Translations under genes and position numbers: made by a program
The notes under the pieces: model-generated
Databases searched by the model: none
What the model was told of the DNA's origin: nothing
The model's input: only the letters and a program-made list of their open reading frames with translations
Part shown: positions 45,769 through 54,007 of the stretch, piece by piece
Numbering within the stretch: position 1 is the stretch's first letter
Layout: every line of letters begins with the position of its first letter
Assembly (NCBI RefSeq): GCF_013403985.1
Contig: NZ_JABFDF010000001.1
Span: forward strand, 930,001-994,000
Direction: 5' to 3'
Length of the DNA: 64,000 nt
From: Winogradskyella ludwigii
GTDB lineage: Bacteria; Bacteroidota; Bacteroidia; Flavobacteriales; Flavobacteriaceae

Positions 45769-46296
45769 ATGAGTATAATTGACATTATTTTAGCAGCCCT
45801 TTTATTATTTGGATTTATACGTGGCTTATCTAAAGGACTTTTTGTAGAAGTTGCTTCTTTAGTTGCACTTGTTTTGGGTGTTTATGGTGCTATTCACTTT
45901 AGTTATTTTGCTTCTGAACTTTTAGAATCTAAGGTCGATTGGAATGAAAGAACCATAAATATTATCGCTTTTGCCATCACTTTTGTGGTGATTGTTTTGG
46001 TGATTAGCTTAGCAGGAAAAGCATTAACCAAATTAGCTGATTTTGCTGCTTTAGGCATTATAAATAAACTGGCAGGTGGTGTTTTTGGTGCTGTTAAGAT
46101 TGGATTAATTCTTAGTGTACTTTTAATTGTTTTTCATAAAATGAATAATACCTTACCTTTTATGGAAAAAGAGGATCTAGAAGAAAGTATGCTTTATAAA
46201 CCTGTAAAATCTTTAGCGCCAATGATTTTTCCTAGTTTAATAAAGAGTGAAGACGACACTATAATTAAAGAAGAAGAAGAAGAAGAAGAAGAATAA
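45769..46296 (+). CDS. cvpA: CvpA family membrane protein
   Basis: A 175-residue inner-membrane protein with four hydrophobic helices (about 5-25, 28-48, 62-85, 100-122), opening MSIIDIILAALLLFGFIRGLSKGLF with the FRGxxKG-like CvpA signature. CvpA is required for colicin V export in E. coli and has been tied to envelope maintenance; its biochemical role is unsettled. The protein ends in eight consecutive Glu residues encoded by an uninterrupted (GAA)8 tract. It converges on the carbonic anhydrase gene 26 bp away. Confidence 0.88.
   Translation: MSIIDIILAALLLFGFIRGLSKGLFVEVASLVALVLGVYGAIHFSYFASELLESKVDWNERTINIIAFAITFVVIVLVISLAGKALTKLADFAALGIINKLAGGVFGAVKIGLILSVLLIVFHKMNNTLPFMEKEDLEESMLYKPVKSLAPMIFPSLIKSEDDTIIKEEEEEEEE
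46270..46293 (+). repeat. (GAA)8 microsatellite at the end of cvpA
   Basis: Eight pure GAA triplets encode a poly-Glu C terminus just before the TAA stop. Unit changes would keep the frame. Confidence 0.9.
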
Positions 46297-46311
46297 AAGC
46301 CACTTTCTCTA

Positions 46312-46331
46312 TTGGATTTCATCTAATCCAA
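46312..46331. terminator. weak hairpin between convergent cvpA and carbonic anhydrase genes
   Basis: TTGGATT (46312-46318) and AATCCAA (46325-46331), 6-base loop, covering the minus-strand stop codon. No T tract, so only a possible terminator. Confidence 0.4.
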
Positions 46332-46949
46332 GTGGTAGATCTCCATAATATCTTTGAGATATTTTTCGAAATTAATTTTTAAATCTATTAATTTTCCTGT
46401 GTGAACGTCAAACACCCAACCGTGTACTTTTAAGCCTCTATCTCTATAAGCTTTTTGTACTGCTGCTGTTTTAATTAAATTTACACATTGCTCTTGTACA
46501 TTAAGTTCTACTAAACGATCGTATTTTTTTTCTTCACAATCTATAGCATTCAACTCATCATGATGCATTCTATAAACGTCTCTAATATTACGTAACCAAC
46601 CGTTTAACACCCCTAAATCTGCAGATTGCATGGCTGCTTTTACACCACCACATGCGTAATGTCCACAAACTACGACATGATTTACTTTTAAATGTGTAAC
46701 CGCGTAATTAACTACAGACATGCCATTAGCGTCTGTACCAACTACCATATTGGCAATATTACGGTGTACAAAAACATCACCAGGACCAAGCCCCATTAAT
46801 TCTTCGGCGGTTACTCTACTATCTGAGCACCCAATAAATAACAACTCTGGATTTTGACCTTCGCCTAACCTATCAAAATAAGCGGCATCATTTTCTAATT
46901 TGTCTTTAATCCACTTTTCATTATTTCTAAATACGTTACTTAAATCCAT
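46323..46949 (-). CDS. beta-carbonic anhydrase (Can/CynT-like)
   Basis: Interconverts CO2 and bicarbonate. The 208-residue protein has the zinc ligands in place: Cys and the Asp/Arg dyad in FIGCSDSRVTAEE, and His and Cys in VVCGHYACGGVKAAM. The FVHRNIANMV block follows as in E. coli Can. No signal peptide, so cytoplasmic. It lies 12 bp after a SulP transporter gene and is the last gene of the inorganic-carbon cluster. It is clearly different from the second anhydrase at 49580-50209. Confidence 0.94.
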   Translation of the reverse strand: MDLSNVFRNNEKWIKDKLENDAAYFDRLGEGQNPELLFIGCSDSRVTAEELMGLGPGDVFVHRNIANMVVGTDANGMSVVNYAVTHLKVNHVVVCGHYACGGVKAAMQSADLGVLNGWLRNIRDVYRMHHDELNAIDCEEKKYDRLVELNVQEQCVNLIKTAAVQKAYRDRGLKVHGWVFDVHTGKLIDLKINFEKYLKDIMEIYHLD

Positions 46950-46961
46950 AGGTCTTCTTCT

Positions 46962-48824
46962 TTAATAATTATCTGCAACGTTATTTTTTATCCATTGTAA
47001 ACATGTTCTAAAATCTTTAAAAATATGTTCATTCGGAATAAAATCTGGTATAATATCAATACGCTCCATCATATATCGTGGCTGTTTTAAAAGCCCAACA
47101 AATAAAACTTCGATATCATTCTTTTTCAATTCTTGAAGCATATCTTCCATAGCATATAAACCTGATTGATCCATATATTGCATTCTCCCTAATCTTAAAA
47201 TGACCGTTTTTGCTGTTTTAGGTATCTGTTCGGTTAAGGCTTGAAAATCACTTGTAGAACCAAAAAACAAAGGGCCTTTAAGATGTTTTATAAAGACTTC
47301 TTCTTTTAAAGCTGAAGGAAAACTAGCTTCATCTTCCCAAGCTTCCTCTTTAAGTGACTTCACATCTGAACGTTCTGCTGTTAAGTCTCCAATTTTTTTC
47401 ATAAACATTAAAGACGCAATAATTAAACCAATACCTACAGCATAAATTAAATCCCAAAATGTTGAAAGTACTAAAACAACAAGCATTATTAATACTTCTG
47501 AACTTAACTTTAAAGGACCAAATTTAATATCTCTTGGTAAACTTGGAATTGCTTTTAGACCTTTATAATCCATTACTCCTATACCAACCGTAATTAATAT
47601 ACCTGCTAAAACTGCTGCAGGAATTTTAGAAGCAATAGGTCCTAATGCTAACATAATAACTAATAGCATTACACCAGCTATCATACCTGATAGTTTTGTT
47701 CTTCCTCCTGCATTAATATTTACGACTGTTCTAATGGTTGCTCCTGCACCAGGAATACCTCCAAATATTGATGCAATACTGTTTCCAATCCCTTGACCAA
47801 TTAATTCTTTATTTGGTTTGTGTTTAGTTTTGGTCATGTTATCTGCAACTACACTTGTTAACAGCGAATCTATAGCTCCCAATAATGACAATGTTAATGC
47901 TGTGAATATATAAGGTGTAATGTTTCCTAAATTAAAATTGGTAAACATCTCTAATTTTGGAACTGGAATCCCTCCAGGTATCTCAGAAATCCGAACATAA
48001 CCTAAGTCAAATCCAAAAGCAATTCCGGACATTACAACTAAAGCAACTAAGGTGCTTGGAATCGCTGTAGTAATACGTTTAAAACCATAAATAATAAATA
48101 TAGTTCCTAAAGCCAACAACAGCTCTAGCCATTTTATATGCTGTAAAGCTCTTGGTAAAACTTTGATTGCGCCAATAGTACCTGAAGCTTCTTTAGCCGC
48201 TAAAGTTCTCGATTCGTTTAAAATCTCTTCTGCTGTAATTAAATCTGCTCTATCAATAGTTTCTTTAAAGTTTTCGAGCACTAGGATACCTTCTCCTGCT
48301 TCTTCCTTTAGTATATTTTCTAGAATAACTTCTTCGGCTTGTGGCTTAAACTGTTCTACAAAGCTTTCATCTTCTTTAGGATAATACCCTAAGGATGGTA
48401 GAATTTGAGTTAAGAGAATAATAACGCCAATCGCAGTCATAAAACCAGAAACCACAGGGTAAGGAATGTATCTTATATATTTCCCAACTCCTAAAAACCC
48501 TAAACCAATTTGAATAAGACCTGCTAATAAAAAAACGGTTAGAATAGCAGGTAATGCTTTTTCTACACTGCCATCGTTTGCCGCAACTATACCAGCAATA
48601 ATAACCATACTTACAGCAGTCATTGGTGCTGTTGGCCCAGAAATCTGAGTCGCTGTACCACCAAAAAGCGCTGCAAAGAAGCTAATAAAAATGGCTCCAT
48701 ACAAACCTGCTTCTGGACCTAAACCTGAAGAAACACCAAAAGCTAATGCCAAAGGCAAAGCAACAATTCCGGCTGTTATACCTCCAAAAGCATCACCTTT
48801 AATATTCGAAAACAAATTCTTCAT
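46962..48824 (-). CDS. SulP family inorganic anion transporter with STAS domain (620 residues)
   Basis: A SulP/SLC26-type membrane transporter. It opens GDAFGGITAGIVALPLALAFGVSSG, the family signature, and has about 12-14 helices with NSIASIFGGIPGAGATIRTVVNINAGGRTKLSG near residue 350, then a cytoplasmic STAS domain (about 500-610; RMQYMDQSGLYAMEDML). An insertion of roughly 85 mainly acidic residues lies between helices at about 145-230, absent from its partner at 51055-52647. Coupling to a carbonic anhydrase 12 bp downstream suggests bicarbonate as substrate, although sulfate cannot be excluded by sequence. Confidence 0.9.
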   Translation of the reverse strand: MKNLFSNIKGDAFGGITAGIVALPLALAFGVSSGLGPEAGLYGAIFISFFAALFGGTATQISGPTAPMTAVSMVIIAGIVAANDGSVEKALPAILTVFLLAGLIQIGLGFLGVGKYIRYIPYPVVSGFMTAIGVIILLTQILPSLGYYPKEDESFVEQFKPQAEEVILENILKEEAGEGILVLENFKETIDRADLITAEEILNESRTLAAKEASGTIGAIKVLPRALQHIKWLELLLALGTIFIIYGFKRITTAIPSTLVALVVMSGIAFGFDLGYVRISEIPGGIPVPKLEMFTNFNLGNITPYIFTALTLSLLGAIDSLLTSVVADNMTKTKHKPNKELIGQGIGNSIASIFGGIPGAGATIRTVVNINAGGRTKLSGMIAGVMLLVIMLALGPIASKIPAAVLAGILITVGIGVMDYKGLKAIPSLPRDIKFGPLKLSSEVLIMLVVLVLSTFWDLIYAVGIGLIIASLMFMKKIGDLTAERSDVKSLKEEAWEDEASFPSALKEEVFIKHLKGPLFFGSTSDFQALTEQIPKTAKTVILRLGRMQYMDQSGLYAMEDMLQELKKNDIEVLFVGLLKQPRYMMERIDIIPDFIPNEHIFKDFRTCLQWIKNNVADNY

Positions 48825-48894
48825 GGTCTAATTATTAGCGTCTATTAAAATACCACAAATCTCGGTGAATTAAAAATTATAATTTCGTTATTTA

Positions 48895-49587
48895 TTAAAG
48901 ATTTACAAATGCAATTATATTGATTTGATCTCTTCCTGAATGTTCAAAAAACTGATTCATATAACCCAATTCTAACCTTAGCGTCTTAGAAAATTTATAG
49001 CCCAAACCTCCAAAAACTCTATTTCTATCAAAAACAGCAGACTCTGTATTTAAAAATATTTCATTATACATAGAAAGATATAAAGGATTCTTCCCATCTT
49101 CTTTATACTGAAGCGGAATATTAATGCCTAAAAAATACCTGAGGCGCATTTTAAAATCGTCTTCTACAAAACGCTGCTCAAAACGGTATCTATGACTCAA
49201 ACCTACTTTTCCTATCTTTTGTTTTGTAGTAAATTGTTGAAATATGCGATGTTCATTTACCGAAACTTTATCATCAGTGTCACCACTATAATTTTCTGAT
49301 AATATGTAACCATAACCTAGTAATATATTATTATTATCTGATAAATTATAACCAACTCCAGTTCTTATAAGCAATTGCTCTAGATCTCCAATAGCATTAT
49401 AATTTCTGTACTGAACTTCATTATGAATATTCCATTTTGAATTCAGTTTTTTATTTCCAATATAGATTAGCCAATTTCCTAAATCACTGTCTTGTGCATT
49501 TACAAAAACAGGTAGCACCAACAAAAATGTCAGTGCTACCATGCTTAATCTCTTTCTTATAGAATATATTGATGTTCTTTTATTCAT
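48895..49587 (-). CDS. DUF2490 outer-membrane protein
   Basis: A 230-residue protein with a signal peptide (hydrophobic residues 14-27, cleavage near VNAQ) and alternating amphipathic strands throughout, such as WNIHNEVQYRNYN, LLIRTGVGYNLSDNNNILLGYGYI and FSKTLRLELGYMNQFF. This is the pattern of DUF2490, predicted small outer-membrane beta-barrels of unknown substrate. It overlaps the upstream carbonic anhydrase by 8 bp (ATGAATAA), so it is tightly tied to the inorganic-carbon cluster and could be its outer-membrane pore. Confidence 0.85.
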   Translation of the reverse strand: MNKRTSIYSIRKRLSMVALTFLLVLPVFVNAQDSDLGNWLIYIGNKKLNSKWNIHNEVQYRNYNAIGDLEQLLIRTGVGYNLSDNNNILLGYGYILSENYSGDTDDKVSVNEHRIFQQFTTKQKIGKVGLSHRYRFEQRFVEDDFKMRLRYFLGINIPLQYKEDGKNPLYLSMYNEIFLNTESAVFDRNRVFGGLGYKFSKTLRLELGYMNQFFEHSGRDQINIIAFVNL

Positions 49588-50209
49588 AAAAAGTAACGGC
49601 TCCTGAATTCACATCGTACATCGCTCCAATAATTTTAATCTCATTATTTTTCTCCATTTCTGTTAGAACTGGGCTTTCAGCATGAATTCTATCGATCATT
49701 AGATCTACATTAATATGTGAAACCTCATCTACAAATGCTAAGTTTTTAGACGTTCTTAAACTTTCGTCCTTAGGCTCTTTAACGGCATTTACAGCTGGTG
49801 TGATCTTCTGAATTAACTTCGTTAAATTACCCATTTCTGCATGATCACAAGCTCCTTTTACAGCACCACAACTTGTATGTCCTAATACAACTATTAATTC
49901 TGTACCTGCTAATTTACATGCAAACTCCATACTTCCTAAGATGTCTTCATTTACAATGTTACCTGCTACACGTACGCTAAAAATATCGCCTAAACCTTGA
50001 TCGAATACCAATTCTGCAGAAACTCTAGAGTCAATACAACTTAAAATAGTAGCGAAAGGAAATTGCCCATCACTTGTATCATTTACTTGTTCTAAAAGGT
50101 TTCGGTTTGCTTTTAAGTTATTTTGAAATCTTTGGTTGCCTTCTTTTAAATATTGTAATGACTTTGCAGGTGTCATTGTAGATTGTGTTTCTTTTGTATG
50201 TGCTTTCAT
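49580..50209 (-). CDS. beta-carbonic anhydrase (second type)
   Basis: A 209-residue enzyme with ligands in TILSCIDSRVSAELVFDQGL and VVLGHTSCGAVKGACDHAEM (Cys, Asp/Arg, His, Cys), and the FSVRVAGNIVNEDILGSMEFA block. It belongs to a different beta-class subgroup from the enzyme at 46323-46949: the spacing around SxRV and the GHTSCGA motif differ. There is no cleavable signal peptide; the first 15 residues are hydrophilic. It follows the universal stress gene by 36 bp and overlaps the DUF2490 gene. Confidence 0.94.
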   Translation of the reverse strand: MKAHTKETQSTMTPAKSLQYLKEGNQRFQNNLKANRNLLEQVNDTSDGQFPFATILSCIDSRVSAELVFDQGLGDIFSVRVAGNIVNEDILGSMEFACKLAGTELIVVLGHTSCGAVKGACDHAEMGNLTKLIQKITPAVNAVKEPKDESLRTSKNLAFVDEVSHINVDLMIDRIHAESPVLTEMEKNNEIKIIGAMYDVNSGAVTFYE

Positions 50210-50245
50210 AATGTTTTGTTTTTTAAATAATTAAAATTGATTTTT

Positions 50246-51049
50246 TTACAATGCGTCAGAGACTAACAATGAAACATTCAACTTACTTATGACCTCTTTT
50301 AATGAGGTTCCTGTTGTGTTTTTATTTTTGCTTGGATCTCTATCTACACACAGTAAATTAATCTTATTTTTTAATAGATATGAAGAAAGCGTAGTCATGG
50401 CATTATCATTTTGCTCAAAGACATATTCAATTTTATTTTCTTCAGTTTCTAAAGCTGTAGTATTTAATTGGGTTTGACTATTAATAATTTTGAAAGATTT
50501 TAAAGGTGATTCTGAATGTGTGATTAGATCTTGCGAAAACTTACTTTCAAAAATTTTATTAGAATCATTAAAAACACCTAAAGTCATTTTTTTATTTGGC
50601 ACTAATGCATTTTCATTGGATGCAATCATGATAATGCCTTTAAACTCTTTTAATATAAAACGTGTAACGCTATCTCCAATAAGTTGAAGTGGATTAGAAT
50701 CGCGCTGACCCAAAACAATAATATCTGGCTTAACACTTTCAATTTTAGCTCTAATCTCTTCTTTTATTTTTCCAAATGAATAACTAAAACCAATTGTTAC
50801 ATTATAATCTGCTGAGATTGTCTTTACTAATCTTTCAATGGTCTTTTTGGTATTGTTATGTTCTTCATTTAAGGTTCTAATGGCAGATAACTGATTGTCA
50901 CGATCTACAATATCAATGAATTTTTTAACATGAAACAATTCAATTTTTGCATCTATCATGTTGGCTAAACTCACACTACTTTTTAACGTTGTAGTCGTCG
51001 CTTTATTTAAATCTGAAAGTACCAGTATTTTATAGTTACCGTTTTTCAT
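50246..51049 (-). CDS. universal stress protein family, two-domain
   Basis: A 267-residue protein with an N-terminal Usp domain (KILVLSDLNKATTTTLKSSV through PDIIVLGQRDSNPLQLIGDSVTRFIL, about 1-145) and a second, more diverged Usp-like half. The nucleotide-binding loop GQRDSNPLQLIGDS keeps only part of the GxxGx9GS pattern, so ATP binding is uncertain. It sits 5 bp after a SulP transporter gene and 36 bp before a carbonic anhydrase. In this place it may regulate the transporter, which is an inference from position only. Confidence 0.82.
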   Translation of the reverse strand: MKNGNYKILVLSDLNKATTTTLKSSVSLANMIDAKIELFHVKKFIDIVDRDNQLSAIRTLNEEHNNTKKTIERLVKTISADYNVTIGFSYSFGKIKEEIRAKIESVKPDIIVLGQRDSNPLQLIGDSVTRFILKEFKGIIMIASNENALVPNKKMTLGVFNDSNKIFESKFSQDLITHSESPLKSFKIINSQTQLNTTALETEENKIEYVFEQNDNAMTTLSSYLLKNKINLLCVDRDPSKNKNTTGTSLKEVISKLNVSLLVSDAL

Positions 51050-51054
51050 GATTT

Positions 51055-52647
51055 CTAACTTAAACTGATATTAGACTTAGGTCTTAATTGAAAAAACTCA
51101 ATAAAACTTGGCGGATTTTCTACAATACCACGTTTTGAAATTAACTTAATATCTATATTTCGTTCTTTTGCTTTAAACGCAAAATCTTCGAGAATTTCAA
51201 CAATATCATAATCAAGATATCTTGTTTTAGTCACATCAAATTCTAAATAAGTGTCTCTTGGCAAACTATCTAATTCCTTTAAAATAGCACCTTTATTAAA
51301 GAAGGTTACTTCTTCTGCAAGTTCCATTTTAATTTTATGTTTTCCGTTACTATTATCTTCGATATGAAGAAAGTGAGAGTTTTGGTAACTTTTTAGTAAT
51401 ATAACAACAATACCAACAGCCAATCCTAAACCAATACCTACTAATAAATCTGTAAAAACAATACCTACTACAGTTACAAAAAATGGAACCGATTGTTTCC
51501 ATCCTAATTTATACATTTTCACAAATAGTGATGGTTTTGCAAGTTTGTAACCCACTATCAATAAAATTGCAGCTAATACAGATAAAGGAATCTTATTAAG
51601 TAGTGTAGGAATTAAAATTACAGAAATCAATAATAATAACCCGTGAAAAATAGCCGACATCTTAGATTTTCCACCAGATTGAATATTAGCAGAACTTCTT
51701 ACAATTACTTGAGTTATTGGAAGACCACCAACTAAACCAGATAAAATATTACCTGTACCTTGAGCTAATAATTCTCTATTTGTAGGTGTAACATTTTTGT
51801 CTGGATCTATCTTATCAGATGCTTCTACACATAATAATGTTTCTAAACTTGCTACTAAAGCAATAGTGAAAGCAACAACCCAAACTTCTGGATTTGTGAT
51901 AACTGCAAAATTAGGAAATCTAAATTGACCAATAAAAGAATCTATACTATCTGGAACTGGTACACTTACTAAATGTGAATTTGCAATAGCTAGTGTTTCA
52001 TTAGATTTTGTTACTAAGAAAAAAACGATTCCTACTACAACGGCAACTAAAGGACCTTGAATAATTTCAAAAAACTTTCCTTTTTTTACTAAAACATTAC
52101 TCCATAATATTAAAATACCTAAGGCTATAAAACCAACAACCATTGAACCTATAATAAGGTTATCAAAAATATGCCAAATTGCAGAAAACGTATTTTCTCC
52201 TGAAGCTTCTACAAAGCTATCTGCTCCTTCCGCTTCAGCATCGTAACCAAAGAAGTGCGGTATTTGTTTTAAAATAATGATTATTCCAATACCTGTAAGC
52301 ATCCCTTTAATAACAGATGAAGGAAAATAATAACCAATAATTCCGGCTTTTAAAATTCCAAAAACTAATTGAATAACACCACCTAAAACTACGGCAACCA
52401 AGAAGTTTTCATAACCTCCTAAAGTACCAATTGCAGTTAATACAATAGCAGCTAAACCTGCTGCAGGTCCACTTACTCCAATTTTAGAACCACTTAAGGC
52501 TCCTACTACAACTCCTCCAATAATTCCGGCAATTACTCCAGAGAAAAGAGGTGCGCCACTGGCTAAAGCAATACCTAAACATAAAGGTAAGGCTACAAAA
52601 AATACAACAACACTTGCAGGCAAGTCGTTTTTTAATGTTTTGAACAT
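51055..52647 (-). CDS. SulP family inorganic anion transporter with STAS-like domain (530 residues)
   Basis: A BicA-like SulP transporter: MFKTLKNDLPASVVVFFVALPLCLGIALASGAPLF at the start, GNILSGLVGGLPITQVIVRSSANIQSGGKSKM near residue 300, and about 12 membrane helices, then a C-terminal STAS-like segment (about 430-520; LEFDVTKTRYLDYDIVEILEDFA). It is the first gene of the cluster, which also holds two carbonic anhydrases; bicarbonate uptake is the simplest reading. A 250-bp upstream gap holds a long hairpin but no clear TAnnTTTG element. Confidence 0.9.
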   Translation of the reverse strand: MFKTLKNDLPASVVVFFVALPLCLGIALASGAPLFSGVIAGIIGGVVVGALSGSKIGVSGPAAGLAAIVLTAIGTLGGYENFLVAVVLGGVIQLVFGILKAGIIGYYFPSSVIKGMLTGIGIIIILKQIPHFFGYDAEAEGADSFVEASGENTFSAIWHIFDNLIIGSMVVGFIALGILILWSNVLVKKGKFFEIIQGPLVAVVVGIVFFLVTKSNETLAIANSHLVSVPVPDSIDSFIGQFRFPNFAVITNPEVWVVAFTIALVASLETLLCVEASDKIDPDKNVTPTNRELLAQGTGNILSGLVGGLPITQVIVRSSANIQSGGKSKMSAIFHGLLLLISVILIPTLLNKIPLSVLAAILLIVGYKLAKPSLFVKMYKLGWKQSVPFFVTVVGIVFTDLLVGIGLGLAVGIVVILLKSYQNSHFLHIEDNSNGKHKIKMELAEEVTFFNKGAILKELDSLPRDTYLEFDVTKTRYLDYDIVEILEDFAFKAKERNIDIKLISKRGIVENPPSFIEFFQLRPKSNISLS

Positions 52648-52792
52648 TTGATATAATGATTTTACTATTGAATGGAATTCAACAGTGATTTTAATACTTA
52701 TTTTGAGGACAATGAATGTCGGACGAGTAAAATGACGTTATTGGAACTTTAATGTTTCTCGAAAATTTGATATTACATTACCTAAATTTTTA

Positions 52793-52835
52793 CTTTTATA
52801 AATGGCATAGCCCATGACTATGTGATTTATAAAAG
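52793..52835. repeat. 43-base composite hairpin upstream of the SulP-Usp-CA cluster
   Basis: Outer arms CTTTTATAAAT (52793-52803) and ATTTATAAAAG (52825-52835) plus inner arms CATAG (52806-52810) and CTATG (52818-52822), with a 2-base internal loop. No T run follows on the minus strand, so it may be a regulatory site and not a terminator. Confidence 0.6.
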
Positions 52836-52897
52836 CATCTTAAAGATAAAACATCTATGATTTCCGAATTAAAACGAATGGTTATGCCACTTCTATT

Positions 52898-53191
52898 TTA
52901 AATAAAATCGGGAGGAGGAAAAACTAAATTAAGGTGAGGTTTGGTATACTGTTTAAACGTATATCCAATAAGGTGTGTGTTTTCTTGATCTTCAAACAAA
53001 AATTCTGGAGTTTGATGATCTTTATCAAAGAGAAGCTTCGCATTTGCATTTTCTTCTTCTTCGTTTACACTTAAAAAGCAAGTTGTGTCTATTGAGTCAT
53101 CAATAGTCAAAATAACTGTAGGTGCACTGATAAGTGCCATAAATAATATGGTAACAAAAATGGCTATTTTGTTCTTAGTGCTTTTTTGCAT
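52898..53191 (-). CDS. small membrane-anchored protein at the end of the bat operon
   Basis: A protein of 97 residues if started at the ATG at 53191. It has one membrane helix or uncleaved signal (about 9-25, IAIFVTILFMALISAPTVIL), an acidic middle (NEEEENANAKLLF) and an ending FPPPDFI that looks like a conserved C-terminal motif. I recognise no family. An upstream in-frame TTG at 53224 would lie in the promoter. The -7 element ends six bases before the ATG, so its mRNA should be almost leaderless. The gene lies 47 bp after batE. Confidence 0.65.
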   Translation of the reverse strand: MQKSTKNKIAIFVTILFMALISAPTVILTIDDSIDTTCFLSVNEEEENANAKLLFDKDHQTPEFLFEDQENTHLIGYTFKQYTKPHLNLVFPPPDFI

Positions 53192-53197
53192 AAGCGA

Positions 53198-53205
53198 CAA
53201 AGATA
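53198..53205 (-). promoter_or_regulatory. -7 promoter element of the small membrane-protein gene
   Basis: Minus strand TATCTTTG, matching TAnnTTTG, with six bases before the ATG at 53191. It lies between batE and the small gene. Confidence 0.65.
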
Positions 53206-53238
53206 ATAAGTTAGATATTAACAACTGTTAAATAAGTT

Positions 53239-54006
53239 CTAAAAATCTTTTAATAGTCTAATATCTTTTGTAGGAATCCAACCTGTAGAATTGTCTGAGA
53301 TTTTAATTTTTTTCCAATCATCATACGTTTCTATGACTTGGACCTTGGTTCCTTCATGCAATCTAAAGACTTCTTCACTTGTAGCACTAGGATCTGTTTT
53401 TACTCTACTTTCTTGAGAAAATACAATAGCAGGATTATATTTTTTATTTAAACTATACTTCTGAAACGCCATGGCAACAGAAAAACAAGCAATAAATAAG
53501 GCTATTACACTTGTAACAAATGCAATTCGTTTTTTAGTTGTTGTGTGAGAAAAATGATATGCTAAAAATATTATAACAAATAAGAGCACTCCAGCTATAG
53601 CAATCATAGCCCAAGTATCTGTATTATATATATTGACTACATTATTGATAATACGAGAAAAACCAACTACAGGAACTTTATCTATGGCGTCTATCGTCAT
53701 GTTTTGTGCAAACGCCAAATTGTTTTGTATGTCTTTATCGTTAGGCTCTAATTGTAATGCTTTTTCGTAATAAAAAATACTAGGTGCAATATTATTGAGC
53801 TTATAATTGGCATTCCCTAAGTTAAAATATAACTCAGCCGAATGCTGCTTAGAGTCTAAAATGGATTCATATTTATCAATAGCTTCTGCATACTTTCCGT
53901 TATTATATAACGTATTGGCCTCACTAAACTTTTGGTCGTTTTGAGAGAATCCAATGCTGCTAAAACAACATAAAAGTAATACCAAATAAATTTTAATGGC
54001 TTTCAT
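53239..54006 (-). CDS. batE: BatE: TPR and SH3-like domain protein
   Basis: A 255-residue protein with a signal peptide (residues 1-21, ending FSQ), a TPR block (about 25-105; AEAIDKYESILDSKQHSAELYFNLGNANYKLNN), two membrane helices (about 130-150 and 160-180), and a C-terminal SH3-like domain (RVKTDPSATSEEVFRLHEGTKVQVIETYDDWKKIKI). This is the BatE layout. In Bacteroides fragilis the bat genes were linked to aerotolerance. It lies 1 bp after batD, with which it must be cotranscribed. Confidence 0.9.
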   Translation of the reverse strand: MKAIKIYLVLLLCCFSSIGFSQNDQKFSEANTLYNNGKYAEAIDKYESILDSKQHSAELYFNLGNANYKLNNIAPSIFYYEKALQLEPNDKDIQNNLAFAQNMTIDAIDKVPVVGFSRIINNVVNIYNTDTWAMIAIAGVLLFVIIFLAYHFSHTTTKKRIAFVTSVIALFIACFSVAMAFQKYSLNKKYNPAIVFSQESRVKTDPSATSEEVFRLHEGTKVQVIETYDDWKKIKISDNSTGWIPTKDIRLLKDF

Positions 54007-54007
54007 A

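Noticed and set aside
53192-53224. TTG at 53224 as the start of the small bat-operon gene
   Set aside because: The extra residues are encoded across the promoter element at 53198-53205.
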